Assembly: GCA_041674705.1 (NCBI GenBank)
Contig: JBAYVF010000004.1
Coordinates: 48,691 to 112,690, forward strand
Source of the DNA: Aquincolibacterium sp041674705
Lineage (GTDB): Bacteria > Omnitrophota > Omnitrophia > Omnitrophales > Aquincolibacteriaceae
Length of the DNA stretch: 64,000 nt
Direction: 5' to 3'
Shown here: in pieces, positions 7,599 to 14,350 of the stretch
Numbering within the stretch: position 1 is the first letter of the stretch
How the letters are laid out: the number at the start of each line of letters is the position of its first letter
Position numbers and translations under genes: made by a program
The notes under the pieces: generated by a model
What the model saw: only the letters and a program-made list of their open reading frames with translations
What the model was told of the DNA's origin: nothing
The model's database searches: none

Positions 7599-7692
7599 GG
7601 ACTCGCACCTCGTGAAAAAAACTACTCGTACCTCGTACCTCGTATCTCGGGACTCGAAAAAACGAGGAACTAGTCCCGAGTCCCGAGTCCCG
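7583..7692. repeat. Iterated-arm hairpin, GGGACTCG family, copy 2
   Basis: Words GGGACTCGTAGCTAGGGACT, CGTACCTCGTACCTCGTATC and TCGGGACTCG form the left arm. ACGAGGAACTAGTCCCGAGT plus CCCGAGTCCC form the right. It encodes the last residues and stop of gatB and covers the probable start region of tsaD. Confidence 0.85.
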
Positions 7693-8700
7693 CTCTACAC
7701 CTTGGGGGTAGAAACTTCCTGCGACGAAACGTCGTGTTCGGTGCTGAAAGGCAAAGACACGATCCTCTCCAACGTGGTTTCCTCCAGTCTTTTCCGGCAC
7801 AAGAAATTCGGCGGCGTGGTGCCCGAGATCGCGTCCCGGCACTGCATGGAACAGATCCAGTGCGTGTTCGAAGAAGCACTTCGACAGGCTCAGTGCAAGG
7901 CGCAGGATTTAGATCTGATCGCGGTCACGCAGGGCCCGGGTCTTATCGGTTCGCTTCTCGTGGGAGTCTCCTTCGCAAAGTCGTTGGCCTATCAACTTGG
8001 AATTCCCATCGTGGGTGTGAACCATATGGAAGCGCATCTCGTCGCGAATTTTTTCGGGACTCCGGAACCCAAACGCTATATCGGGCTCCTTGTTTCCGGC
8101 GGGCATACGATGCTCACGTTCTGCGAAAAAGGGAAGATCCATATTCTTGGCGAGACGGTGGATGACGCGGTCGGCGAAGCATACGACAAAGTCGCGAAGA
8201 TCATGGGTTTGAGTTATCCGGGCGGGCCTATCCTTGATAAACTTGCGAAAGAGGGGAACCCGTGCGCTTTTCATTTTACCAGGCCGAAGCAGGACGAGCG
8301 TTTCAACTTCAGTTTCAGCGGCGTGAAAACGGCCGTGCTTTATCAATTTCAGGATCCGAAAACGGGGAAGCCGAATCCAGCGGCGCCTTCGGTGAAAGAT
8401 ATGGCGGCGAGTTTTCAGCACGCGGTGATCGGATGGCTTGTGGAAAAAGCGCTCGACGCGGCGGAATTTAAAAAGGCTTTCGACATCGTGGTGGGCGGCG
8501 GCGTGAGCGCGAATTCTTATTTGCGGGAGAAGCTCACGCGGGACGGCGCCGCAAAAGGCATCAAGGTCTGGTTCCCGCCGTTCGTGCTGTCGACCGACAA
8601 CGCAGCCATGATCGCACGCCGGGGTTTTGAGCTTTTTAAACGAGGCTGTTGTTCTCCGCTCAAGATGACGGGAAATCCCGCTTTAGCTTTGGGCCGCTGA
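7612..8700 (+). CDS. tsaD: tRNA N6-threonylcarbamoyladenosine transferase TsaD
   Basis: TsaD, with TsaB and TsaE, moves the threonylcarbamoyl group to A37 of ANN-decoding tRNAs. The ASKHA fold is clear: LGVETSCDETSC near the start, VNHMEAHLVANF with the metal-binding HxxxH, GLLVSGGHT, and GGGVSANSYLRE. The start is uncertain. The usual N-terminus (M-x-x-LGIETSC) would fall right after a repeat, and no ATG is available there. GTG 7612 gives about 30 repeat-encoded extra residues; TTG 7702 gives a protein starting at the GVETSC motif but clips the first strand. A GCACT...AGTGC palindrome at 7877-7897 is also in frame. Confidence 0.93.
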   Translation: MKKTTRTSYLVSRDSKKRGTSPESRVPLYTLGVETSCDETSCSVLKGKDTILSNVVSSSLFRHKKFGGVVPEIASRHCMEQIQCVFEEALRQAQCKAQDLDLIAVTQGPGLIGSLLVGVSFAKSLAYQLGIPIVGVNHMEAHLVANFFGTPEPKRYIGLLVSGGHTMLTFCEKGKIHILGETVDDAVGEAYDKVAKIMGLSYPGGPILDKLAKEGNPCAFHFTRPKQDERFNFSFSGVKTAVLYQFQDPKTGKPNPAAPSVKDMAASFQHAVIGWLVEKALDAAEFKKAFDIVVGGGVSANSYLREKLTRDGAAKGIKVWFPPFVLSTDNAAMIARRGFELFKRGCCSPLKMTGNPALALGR

Positions 8701-8710
8701 TATTTTAAAG

Positions 8711-8791
8711 TCGTACTTGGTCGTTGGTACATAGTACTTAGAAAAACAAAAACTGTCGTTACACTAAGTACCAAGTGCTATGTACCATGTA
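8711..8791. repeat. Iterated-arm hairpin, GTACTTGGTAC family
   Basis: Left arm GTACTTGGTCGTTGGTACAT plus AGTACTTAG; right arm ACTAAGTACCAAGTGCTATG plus TACCATGTAC. It fills the whole gap between tsaD and the mgtC-like gene up to its SD. No promoter is obvious. Confidence 0.85.
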
Positions 8792-8810
8792 CTCATCAAA
8801 GGAGGTTTTT

Positions 8811-9284
8811 ATGTGTTCTTTTATGGGCCTGACAGCGCATGACATTGAAAATTTTACACGGCTTCTAACGGCTACCGGACTCGGAGCCCTCATCGGGCTT
8901 GAGAGGGAATACAATGGTAAGGAAGCCGGTTTCAAGACTTATACGCTGGTCTGTCTGGGGTCGGCCCTTATGATGATCATTTCCGCGGACATTTTTTTGA
9001 TCTACAGAGGCCTTGCGGTTGTGGATCCCTCGCGTATTGCGGCGCAAGTGGTGACAGGGATCGGTTTTTTGGGAGCCGGGGCGATCATTCGCGATCAGCA
9101 GGGCGTCCGGGGACTGACGACGGCGGCGGGGATCTGGGCGGTTTGCGGTATCGGTCTTGCTTGCGGTCTTGGTTTTTTTAAACCCGCCATGTTTACGACG
9201 CTCTTGGTGCTTATTGTGCTTGTCCTGTTCCAAAAATTCGAAAAGGATATTCTTCCCAAGAAGAAATCCCACCATACAATTTAA
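8811..9284 (+). CDS. MgtC/SapB-family membrane protein
   Basis: 157 residues with four to five hydrophobic segments. Hallmarks of the MgtC/SapB N-terminal domain are RLLTATGLGALIGLEREY (with the conserved E-R-E) , YTLVCLGSALMMI, GIGFLGAGAIIRD and GVRGLTTAAGIWA. It lacks the cytosolic C-terminal domain of Salmonella MgtC, as many short members do. ATG 8811 follows a perfect AAAGGAGG. The family affects Mg2+-stress physiology and the F-ATPase in pathogens; its role here is unknown. Confidence 0.9.
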   Translation: MCSFMGLTAHDIENFTRLLTATGLGALIGLEREYNGKEAGFKTYTLVCLGSALMMIISADIFLIYRGLAVVDPSRIAAQVVTGIGFLGAGAIIRDQQGVRGLTTAAGIWAVCGIGLACGLGFFKPAMFTTLLVLIVLVLFQKFEKDILPKKKSHHTI

Positions 9285-9303
9285 CGGACGGATATTTCCA
9301 CGA

Positions 9304-9332
9304 TTGACACTCCGAGAGCAAAAAGCTAGAAT
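9304..9332 (+). promoter_or_regulatory. Near-consensus sigma70 promoter, hisG leaderless start
   Basis: TTGACA (9304-9309), exactly 17 nt, TAGAAT (9327-9332). The hisG ATG lies only 10 nt after the -10 box. Transcription starting 7-10 nt downstream would therefore give a leaderless or near-leaderless mRNA; no SD is present. Confidence 0.75.
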
Positions 9333-9341
9333 CCGCTCCCT

Positions 9342-10223
9342 ATGACAACAGTGAACAAGCTTAAAATTGCATTACCCAAGGGCAGTCTCGAAGAAGCGAC
9401 CTATAATCTCTTCAAGCGGGCCGGCTTCAAGATCAACGTTAACTCCCGTTCCTACATTCCTTCCATTGATGATCCCGAGATCGAAGTGGTCCTCTTCCGC
9501 CCCCAAGAGATGTCCCGTTATGTTGAAGACGGCATTGTGGATTGCGGCCTCACCGGGCATGACTGGATCGTGGAAAATGACTCCGATGTGGTCGAACTTT
9601 GCGAGCTTCAATATTCCAAGCGCACCTCCAATCCTGTCCGCTGGGTTCTGGCCGTGCACGAATCGTCGCCCTTTAAAAGCGTCAAGGACCTGAATGGCAA
9701 AAAGATCGTGACCGAGCTCGTGGGTGTAACGAAGCGCTATCTTAAAAAGAACAAAGTGACCGCGGAAGTGGAATTCTCGTGGGGGGCCACGGAAGCCAAA
9801 CCGCCGCGTCTTGCGGATGCCATCGTGGAAGCCACCGAGACCGGCTCCAGTCTTCGCGCGAATAAACTCAAGATCATTGACACCGTGATCGTTTCGATAC
9901 CGAAGTTCATCGCAAATAAGAAAAGCGTGAAAGACTCCTGGAAAAAACACAAGATGGACAATCTGATCATGTTGCTTCAAGGCGCGATGCGTGCCCAGGA
10001 AAAGGTCGGCCTTAAGATGAATGTCGAGAAGAAGAACCTGCAAAAGATCCTGAGTCTTCTCCCGGCCATGAAAAAACCGACCATTGCGAATCTTACGGAT
10101 AAGAACTGGCTGGATGTCGAGACCATCATCGACGAGTCTGTGGTCCGTGAGTTGATCCCGGCGCTCAAGGCGGCCGGCGCCTCAGGCATCATCGAATATC
10201 CGCTCAATAAAGTTATTCCCTAA
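9342..10223 (+). CDS. hisG: ATP phosphoribosyltransferase, long form (HisG_L)
   Basis: 293 residues, the length of the long HisG form that has its own C-terminal ACT-like regulatory domain and needs no HisZ. It catalyses the first step of histidine synthesis (ATP + PRPP). Seen: KIALPKGSLEEATYNLFKRAG at the N-terminus, VDCGLTGHDWI, KIVTELVGVTKRYL, then GSSLRANKLKIIDTV in the PRPP-binding region. The tail (from about residue 215) has NVEKKNLQKILSLLPAMKKPTI, typical of the ACT part. It stands alone, with no other his genes in the window, and is driven by its own promoter. Leaderless translation is inferred. Confidence 0.95.
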   Translation: MTTVNKLKIALPKGSLEEATYNLFKRAGFKINVNSRSYIPSIDDPEIEVVLFRPQEMSRYVEDGIVDCGLTGHDWIVENDSDVVELCELQYSKRTSNPVRWVLAVHESSPFKSVKDLNGKKIVTELVGVTKRYLKKNKVTAEVEFSWGATEAKPPRLADAIVEATETGSSLRANKLKIIDTVIVSIPKFIANKKSVKDSWKKHKMDNLIMLLQGAMRAQEKVGLKMNVEKKNLQKILSLLPAMKKPTIANLTDKNWLDVETIIDESVVRELIPALKAAGASGIIEYPLNKVIP

Positions 10224-10249
10224 AACCATCATCCAAAGGAGTTCCATTC

Positions 10250-10348
10250 ATGCCTTGGGCTCGTAAACAGCGCAAGAAAAAGATGAACAAGCATAAGCGC
10301 AAAAAAAAGTTGCGCCGGAACCGTCACAAGAAAAAAGACTGGTCCTAG
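10250..10348 (+). CDS. Tiny basic ribosomal-type protein (bS22/COX24-AURKAIP1-like)
   Basis: A 32-residue ORF beginning MPWARKQRKKKMNKHKRKKK and continuing LRRNRHKKKDWS; more than half is Lys/Arg. The KKKMNKHKRKKxLRxxRHKK pattern is that of the AURKAIP1/COX24 domain and of very small extra 30S proteins (bS22 in mycobacteria, similar proteins in Bacteroidetes). AAAGGAG lies 7-10 nt before the ATG. It sits between hisG and ispE. Identification is by pattern only, but the codon-perfect ORF with its SD makes a real gene likely. Confidence 0.8.
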   Translation: MPWARKQRKKKMNKHKRKKKLRRNRHKKKDWS

Positions 10349-10353
10349 TTTTA

Positions 10354-10432
10354 AGTCACAAAGCTGCAAGGCCACAAGGACACAAAAGAAATGCTCGCGA
10401 GGCATGTGTCCTTGTGGCTTTGTGTCTTTAAG
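10354..10432. repeat. Iterated-arm hairpin, CACAAGGACACAAAG family
   Basis: Left arm CACAAAGCTGCAAGGCCACA then AGGACACAAAAG; loop near CTCGCGAG; right arm GTGTCCTTGTGGCTTTGTGT. It fills the gap between the small basic protein and ispE. Confidence 0.85.
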
Positions 10433-10442
10433 AGGGGTCTCC

Positions 10443-11318
10443 ATGCAAGCGCTCACTCTGAAGAGTCCGGCGAAACTCAATCTCTACCTCCGTATCCTCG
10501 GAAAACGGCCGGACGGATATCACAAACTCCTGACGCTCTTTCACCGTATTTCGCTTGTCGATACGATCGTGATCCGTAAAAGCTCTCAAGGTTTTAAACT
10601 TTCCACAAATATTGCCTCACTTGAAACCGGGGAAGGCAATCTCATCACCCGGGCCTACCGGGAGCTTCAACGGAAATTCCCCAGGTTGGGCGGGGTTTCT
10701 GTGCGGCTTACCAAGCGCATTCCGCTCGGCGCCGGATTGGGAGGCGGTTCCAGTAATGCCGCGTCATTTCTGCTAGGCATGAAAAAGCTTTTCAGGCTCA
10801 AGATATCTCGGCAAGAGCTTTTTTCTATAGGGAAAAGACTTGGCGCGGACGTGCCGTTCTTCCTTTCAGAGGCGCGGCAAGCCATGGCTTGGGGGATCGG
10901 GGATAAGCTGCAAAAAGTGCCTTCGGGCGTCCGTTTGGGGTTCCTTTTGTTGGTGACCGATCAGGGGCTGAACACGAAAAAAGTCTATCAGAAACTCGCC
11001 AGGAGCGGGCGGCCCCTTTCCTTGACAAAGGAAAAGCGTATTGCTAGAATCCTGCGCTCTTTTCTCGCAAGCAAGAGGGTTCGGGAGGCTTCGGAATTCG
11101 CGCGAAATGATCTGGAAATCCCGGCGTTTCGCTTGATGCCATCCATTCCTAAAGCGATCACGGCTCTCAAAAACTTTGGCGTTCCCTATGTCCTTATGAG
11201 CGGAAGCGGGGCCACGGTCTTCGCAGCGTTCTCCAGCCGGGAAGAAGCTTTAGACCTATCGAAGAGATTGAAAGAAGTTCCCTTTCCTTTTCGCAAGGTG
11301 ATTTGTCACTCATACTAG
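10443..11318 (+). CDS. ispE: 4-diphosphocytidyl-2-C-methyl-D-erythritol kinase
   Basis: 291 residues, GHMP kinase of the MEP isoprenoid pathway, phosphorylating CDP-ME. Seen: SPAKLNLYLRILGKRPDGYHKL at the N-terminus, the GHMP ATP motif PLGAGLGGGSSNAAS near residue 95, LGADVPFFL, and the C-terminal MSGSGATVFA. ATG 10443 is chosen because it starts directly before the conserved strand; an in-frame ATG at 10404 lies inside the repeat. ispE-spoVG-(tRNA-Gln)-glmU-prs-rplY-pth is a recurrent order in bacteria, here interrupted by two ABC permease genes. Confidence 0.95.
   Translation: MQALTLKSPAKLNLYLRILGKRPDGYHKLLTLFHRISLVDTIVIRKSSQGFKLSTNIASLETGEGNLITRAYRELQRKFPRLGGVSVRLTKRIPLGAGLGGGSSNAASFLLGMKKLFRLKISRQELFSIGKRLGADVPFFLSEARQAMAWGIGDKLQKVPSGVRLGFLLLVTDQGLNTKKVYQKLARSGRPLSLTKEKRIARILRSFLASKRVREASEFARNDLEIPAFRLMPSIPKAITALKNFGVPYVLMSGSGATVFAAFSSREEALDLSKRLKEVPFPFRKVICHSY
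11022..11050 (+). promoter_or_regulatory. Sense promoter inside ispE
   Basis: TTGACA (11022-11027), 17 nt, TAGAAT (11045-11050): the same boxes and spacing as the hisG promoter. It could supply extra transcripts for spoVG and downstream genes. The strength of the match is notable, but the leader would be about 290 nt, so chance is possible. Confidence 0.45.
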
Positions 11319-11344
11319 TGGTACATAAGAGTTGAGGTTTGGAA

Positions 11345-11653
11345 GTGAAGATCACGGAAATTCGCGTTTTTCCCCAAGCGAATAAAGAAAACAAGTTGTG
11401 TGCCTTTGCCAACATCACCTTTGACGGTTGTTTTGTGGTGCGTGGCCTGAAGGTTCTCGAAGGGTCGAAAGGCCTTTTTGTGGTGATGCCGTCCCGCAAG
11501 GTCAAAGGCGATGATTACCGGGACGTGGCGCACCCCATCACGGCGGAGTTTAAGGATTATATTCAGAGCGAGGTCTTGAAAGCCTACGAGCTTTTTATCG
11601 AACATCAGCCCCAGGCCCAAGCGCTCAATGACGACGATCCGTTTGAGCGTTAG
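11345..11653 (+). CDS. spoVG: SpoVG family RNA-binding regulator
   Basis: About 102 residues, KITEIRVFPQANKENKLCAF at the start, followed by VVRGLKVLEGSKGLFVVMPSRK and YRDVAHPI. These are the signature segments of SpoVG, a small site-specific nucleic-acid-binding protein. The family is named from sporulation but is widespread in non-sporulating bacteria as a post-transcriptional regulator. GTG 11345 is preferred, with GAGG 7-9 nt upstream; TTG 11339 is an alternative. The C-terminus is acidic (ALNDDDPFER). It lies 26 nt after ispE. Confidence 0.93.
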   Translation: MKITEIRVFPQANKENKLCAFANITFDGCFVVRGLKVLEGSKGLFVVMPSRKVKGDDYRDVAHPITAEFKDYIQSEVLKAYELFIEHQPQAQALNDDDPFER

Positions 11654-11654
11654 A

Positions 11655-11903
11655 ATGTCTTTTTTTGTTTATGGTCTCGAGAGTAAAAAAGACGGTCGGC
11701 ATTACGTGGGAAGCGGTGAAGATGTTGACGAAAGATTGCGGCGGCACAATTTAGGCGATTATCGTTATACTAAAGGTCATCGGCCGTGGATTGTGATTTA
11801 CAAGGAATCCTGCAAGTCACGCTCAGAAGCTGTAAAGCGGGAACGGTTTTTTAAATCCGGCGTAGGGCGCAAGTTCTTAAAAGAAATTATTAGTTCGAAA
11901 TAA
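11655..11903 (+). CDS. Small GIY-YIG nuclease-domain protein
   Basis: 82 residues: FFVYGLESKKDGRHYVGSGE carries the VYG...YVG variant of the GIY-YIG core, followed by ERLRRHN and YKESCKSRSEAVKRERFFKS, with conserved Arg, Lys and Glu. This is the UPF0213/YhbQ-like stand-alone form, predicted nuclease, exact role unclear. ATG 11655 directly follows the spoVG TAG. A tRNA gene starts 9 nt after the stop. Confidence 0.85.
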   Translation: MSFFVYGLESKKDGRHYVGSGEDVDERLRRHNLGDYRYTKGHRPWIVIYKESCKSRSEAVKRERFFKSGVGRKFLKEIISSK

Positions 11904-11911
11904 CAAAGTAT

Positions 11912-11982
11912 TGCCCCGTGGTGAAATGGTATCACACTGCCCTTTGGAGGCAAGGTTTCTGGTTCGAGCCCAGACGGGGCAG
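11912..11982 (+). tRNA. tRNA-Gln (anticodon UUG)
   Basis: Acceptor TGCCCCG/CGGGGCA, D arm GTGA-AATGGTA-TCAC, anticodon arm CTGCC-CTTTGGA-GGCAA with anticodon TTG (one C-A mismatch at 27-43), 4-nt variable loop, T arm TCTGG-TTCGAGC-CCAGA, discriminator G. CCA is not encoded. With gatCAB in the same window, this tRNA may be a GatCAB substrate if the organism lacks GlnRS. Its 3' half is repeated twice downstream. Confidence 0.88.
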
Positions 11983-12240
11983 ATTTTAAGAATCAAAGAA
12001 CGGTTTTAAGGGAGCCCTTTTCCGCCTGAGGCGGATTCGTCCGCAAGGCGAATCCGATGATGAACGGATTCGCCTCTGGCGAAGGAGGCAAGGTTTCTGG
12101 TTCGAGCCCAGACGGGGCAGATTTTAAGAATCAAAGAACGGTTTAAGGGAGCCCTTTTCCGCCTGAGGCGGATTCGTCCGCAAGGCGAATCCGATGATGG
12201 ACGGATTCGCCTCTGGCGAAGGAGGCAAGGTTTCTGGTTC
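11946..12240 (+). repeat. Tandem repeats of tRNA-Gln 3' half plus flank (period ~138)
   Basis: The 3' half of tRNA-Gln begins at 11946 (GGAGGCAAGGTTTCTGGTTC) and recurs at 12084 and, truncated, at 12221. The first two copies are each followed by the same 3' flank: AGATTTTAAGAATCAAAGAA, then a palindromic CCGCCTGAGGCGG / GGCGAATCC block. Period is 138 and 137 nt; few substitutions separate the copies, so the duplication is young. Confidence 0.93.
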
Positions 12241-12345
12241 TCCGCCGAAGGTCGGATCCGCCAACGCTTTGTGGCGGAGAGCCTCCGCCAAAGGACGGAT
12301 TCGTCCTGAAGCTTTGCTTCGGGCGAACAGGCCGGGCAGACTTTG
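12241..12345. repeat. CCGCC/GGCGG palindrome patch before permease genes
   Basis: Several short palindromes (TCCGCC...GGCGGA, CGAAGCTTTGCTTCG-like) continue from the third partial tRNA copy to just before the first permease. It ends with GGGCAGA, the tRNA 3'-end sequence again. No gene seen. Confidence 0.6.
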
Positions 12346-12367
12346 AATGCAGCAAACTGGAAAAAAT

Positions 12368-13279
12368 ATGAAAAACGGACTCAGGGATAAAACGAAGGAA
12401 ATGATCGCGGCCTACGGGTTCCTCATGCCGAACCTGGTCGGATTTCTTCTCTTCACCTCGATCCCGGTCTTGGCGTCGCTTTGGCTGAGTTTTGTGAAGT
12501 GGGATCTTTTGTCGGATGGGCCGCAATTTGCGGGGCTCACGAATTTTATCGAGCTCGTGAAAGATCCGTTTTTCGGAAAATATTGCTGGAACACCCTTTA
12601 TTTGATGGCGGCGATCCCGATCAGCATGGCAGGGTCGCTTCTCCTTGCGATCGCGCTGAATCAAAAACTTAAAGGGACGGTCATTTTCAGGACGCTCTAT
12701 TTTCTTCCGACGATCTGTTCGGGCGTTGCGATCTTCATGCTCTGGCGCTTGATCTACAATCCGAATTTCGGGCTCCTCAATTCCATGATCGCTCAATTCG
12801 GGGATACGCTCGGTCTTAAATTGATCGGACCGAACTGGCTGACGGACGAAGCGTGGGCGAAGCCGGCATTCATCATCATGAGCGTGTGGCAATCGATCGG
12901 CGGCTACAACATGATCCTTTATCTGGCCGCGTTGCAGGGTGTGCCGCGCGATCTTTATGATGCCGCGGAAGTGGACGGCGCCAACAGCTGGCAGAAATTC
13001 TGGAATGTCACGTGGCCGCAGATCTCGCCCACGACGTTCTTTATCGCGACCATGAGTTTGATCGGCGGATTCCAGGCGGGGTTCGATCAAGCGTACATCA
13101 TGACGGGCGGGGGTCCTAACGGGTCCACCACCACGATCATTTATTATATTTTCAACAATGCTTTCGAATGGTACCGCATGGGGTATGCGGCCGCTATTTC
13201 GTGGGTGCTGTTTCTGATCATTTTTGCGGTAACGATCGTGAAGTGGCGTTTCTTTGGCAAGATCGTTCACTACACCTAG
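12368..13279 (+). CDS. Sugar ABC transporter permease (MalF/UgpA type)
   Basis: 303 residues with about six membrane helices, beginning with a cytosolic KNGLRDKTKEM then AAYGFLMPNLVGFLLF. The EAA loop that docks on the ATPase reads YDAAEVDGANSWQKFWNVTW near residue 205. This is the first of a permease pair of the carbohydrate-uptake (CUT1) class. ATG 12368 is chosen over ATG 12347 because the family starts there; neither has a good SD. Neither the solute-binding protein nor the ATPase is in the window. The pair breaks the usual spoVG-glmU neighbourhood just after tRNA-Gln. Confidence 0.9.
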   Translation: MKNGLRDKTKEMIAAYGFLMPNLVGFLLFTSIPVLASLWLSFVKWDLLSDGPQFAGLTNFIELVKDPFFGKYCWNTLYLMAAIPISMAGSLLLAIALNQKLKGTVIFRTLYFLPTICSGVAIFMLWRLIYNPNFGLLNSMIAQFGDTLGLKLIGPNWLTDEAWAKPAFIIMSVWQSIGGYNMILYLAALQGVPRDLYDAAEVDGANSWQKFWNVTWPQISPTTFFIATMSLIGGFQAGFDQAYIMTGGGPNGSTTTIIYYIFNNAFEWYRMGYAAAISWVLFLIIFAVTIVKWRFFGKIVHYT

Positions 13280-13284
13280 AACAT

Positions 13285-13375
13285 CGTAGAATATAGCTTG
13301 TCATCCCCGCGGAGGCGGGGATCCAGTGAATGGATTCCCGATGAAGGCATTCGGGAATGACATTATTAGGGGATC
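13285..13375. repeat. GTCATCCCCGC/GGGAATGAC-type palindromic repeat
   Basis: CTTGTCATCCCCGCGGAGGC, GGGGATCCAGTGAATGGATT and CCCGATGAAGGCATTCGGGA then ATGAC: nested inverted repeats of a type seen in many bacterial genomes (GTCATTCCCG...CGGGAATGAC ends). It separates the two permease genes. Confidence 0.8.
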
Positions 13376-13388
13376 TTAAGAGAAGACC

Positions 13389-14345
13389 ATGGGCAACCAC
13401 ATTGATTCATTGATCCAAGCGGAAATGAAACAAGAGATGGCGGCATCTGCCTCCCGCTCTAAAAGAAAAAAACCGACGAAAGTCGTGACCGAGCTTAAGG
13501 AAAAGTCGCCCCTGAAGCGTAGATTGCAGCGTGCGGTGCTTTTTATAGCCCTGTTTATCGGTGCCGTGAGCATGGCGGCGCCTTTTCTCTGGATGGTCTC
13601 GACTTCGCTGGCGGAAGCGGGGCAGGTGTTTGCCGAAAATCGTCCGTGGTGGCAGGAATGGCTCCCGACCAGTTTTGTCTGGCAGAATTATGTGAAGGTC
13701 TGGTCCGTCGTTCCGTTCGCGCAATTTTATCTGAATTCTATTTTTGTGAGTCTTTGCATTACGTTCGGGCAAGTCGCCACGAGCGCGATGGCCGCGTACG
13801 CGTTTGCGCGTCTGAGTTTTCCGGGCCGTGACAGGATCTTTTTTGGTTATCTCGCGACCATGATGATCCCAGGCGCGGTGACCATGATCCCGGTCTTTAT
13901 CCTGCTCCGGCATTTTGGATGGATCGATACGTATAAGGCGCTGATCCTCCCGGGGATCTTTACGGCTTACGGGACGTTCATGTTACGGCAATTCTTTTTG
14001 ACGCTGCCGAAGGATCTGGAAGATGCCGCGAAGATCGACGGGTGTTCGTATGTCCGGATCTTCTGGCACATCATTCTGCCGCTCTCGAAGCCGGCCTTGG
14101 CAACTTTGACGACTTTTACGTTCATGGGGTCGTGGATGAATCTGATGTGGCCTTTGATTGTGGTGAATACGCATACGAAATATACGTTGCCGGTCGGATT
14201 GGCTTATTTTCAGGGAGTTCACGGCACGGATTGGACGCTCCTTATGGCGGCGTCGATGTTGATGATCCTGCCGATCCTGATCGTCTTTTTATTCAATCAA
14301 CGGTTCTTTGTCGAAGGTATCAAATTAACCGGGATTAAAGGCTAA
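13389..14345 (+). CDS. Sugar ABC transporter permease (MalG/UgpE type)
   Basis: 318 residues. A basic N-terminal extension of about 50 residues (SKRKKPTKVV...KRRLQR) precedes six hydrophobic segments. The EAA loop is EDAAKIDGCSYVRIFWHIIL near residue 215, and PVGLAYFQG and the C-terminal FFVEGIKLTGIKG are typical of MalG-type CUT1 partners. It works with the previous permease to import a sugar, with a separately encoded ATPase and binding protein. It ends 5 nt before glmU. The long charged N-terminus is unusual for the family. Confidence 0.92.
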   Translation: MGNHIDSLIQAEMKQEMAASASRSKRKKPTKVVTELKEKSPLKRRLQRAVLFIALFIGAVSMAAPFLWMVSTSLAEAGQVFAENRPWWQEWLPTSFVWQNYVKVWSVVPFAQFYLNSIFVSLCITFGQVATSAMAAYAFARLSFPGRDRIFFGYLATMMIPGAVTMIPVFILLRHFGWIDTYKALILPGIFTAYGTFMLRQFFLTLPKDLEDAAKIDGCSYVRIFWHIILPLSKPALATLTTFTFMGSWMNLMWPLIVVNTHTKYTLPVGLAYFQGVHGTDWTLLMAASMLMILPILIVFLFNQRFFVEGIKLTGIKG

Positions 14346-14350
14346 TTCCT

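Noticed and set aside
7877..7897. Repeat insertion in tsaD
   Set aside because: GCACT...AGTGC is palindromic and repeat-like, but TsaD length is normal there, so an insertion cannot be claimed.
12143..13270. 375-codon - strand frame across the tRNA repeats and permease gene
   Set aside because: His/Arg/Asp-rich artefact, antisense to a clear permease and running through duplicated tRNA sequence.
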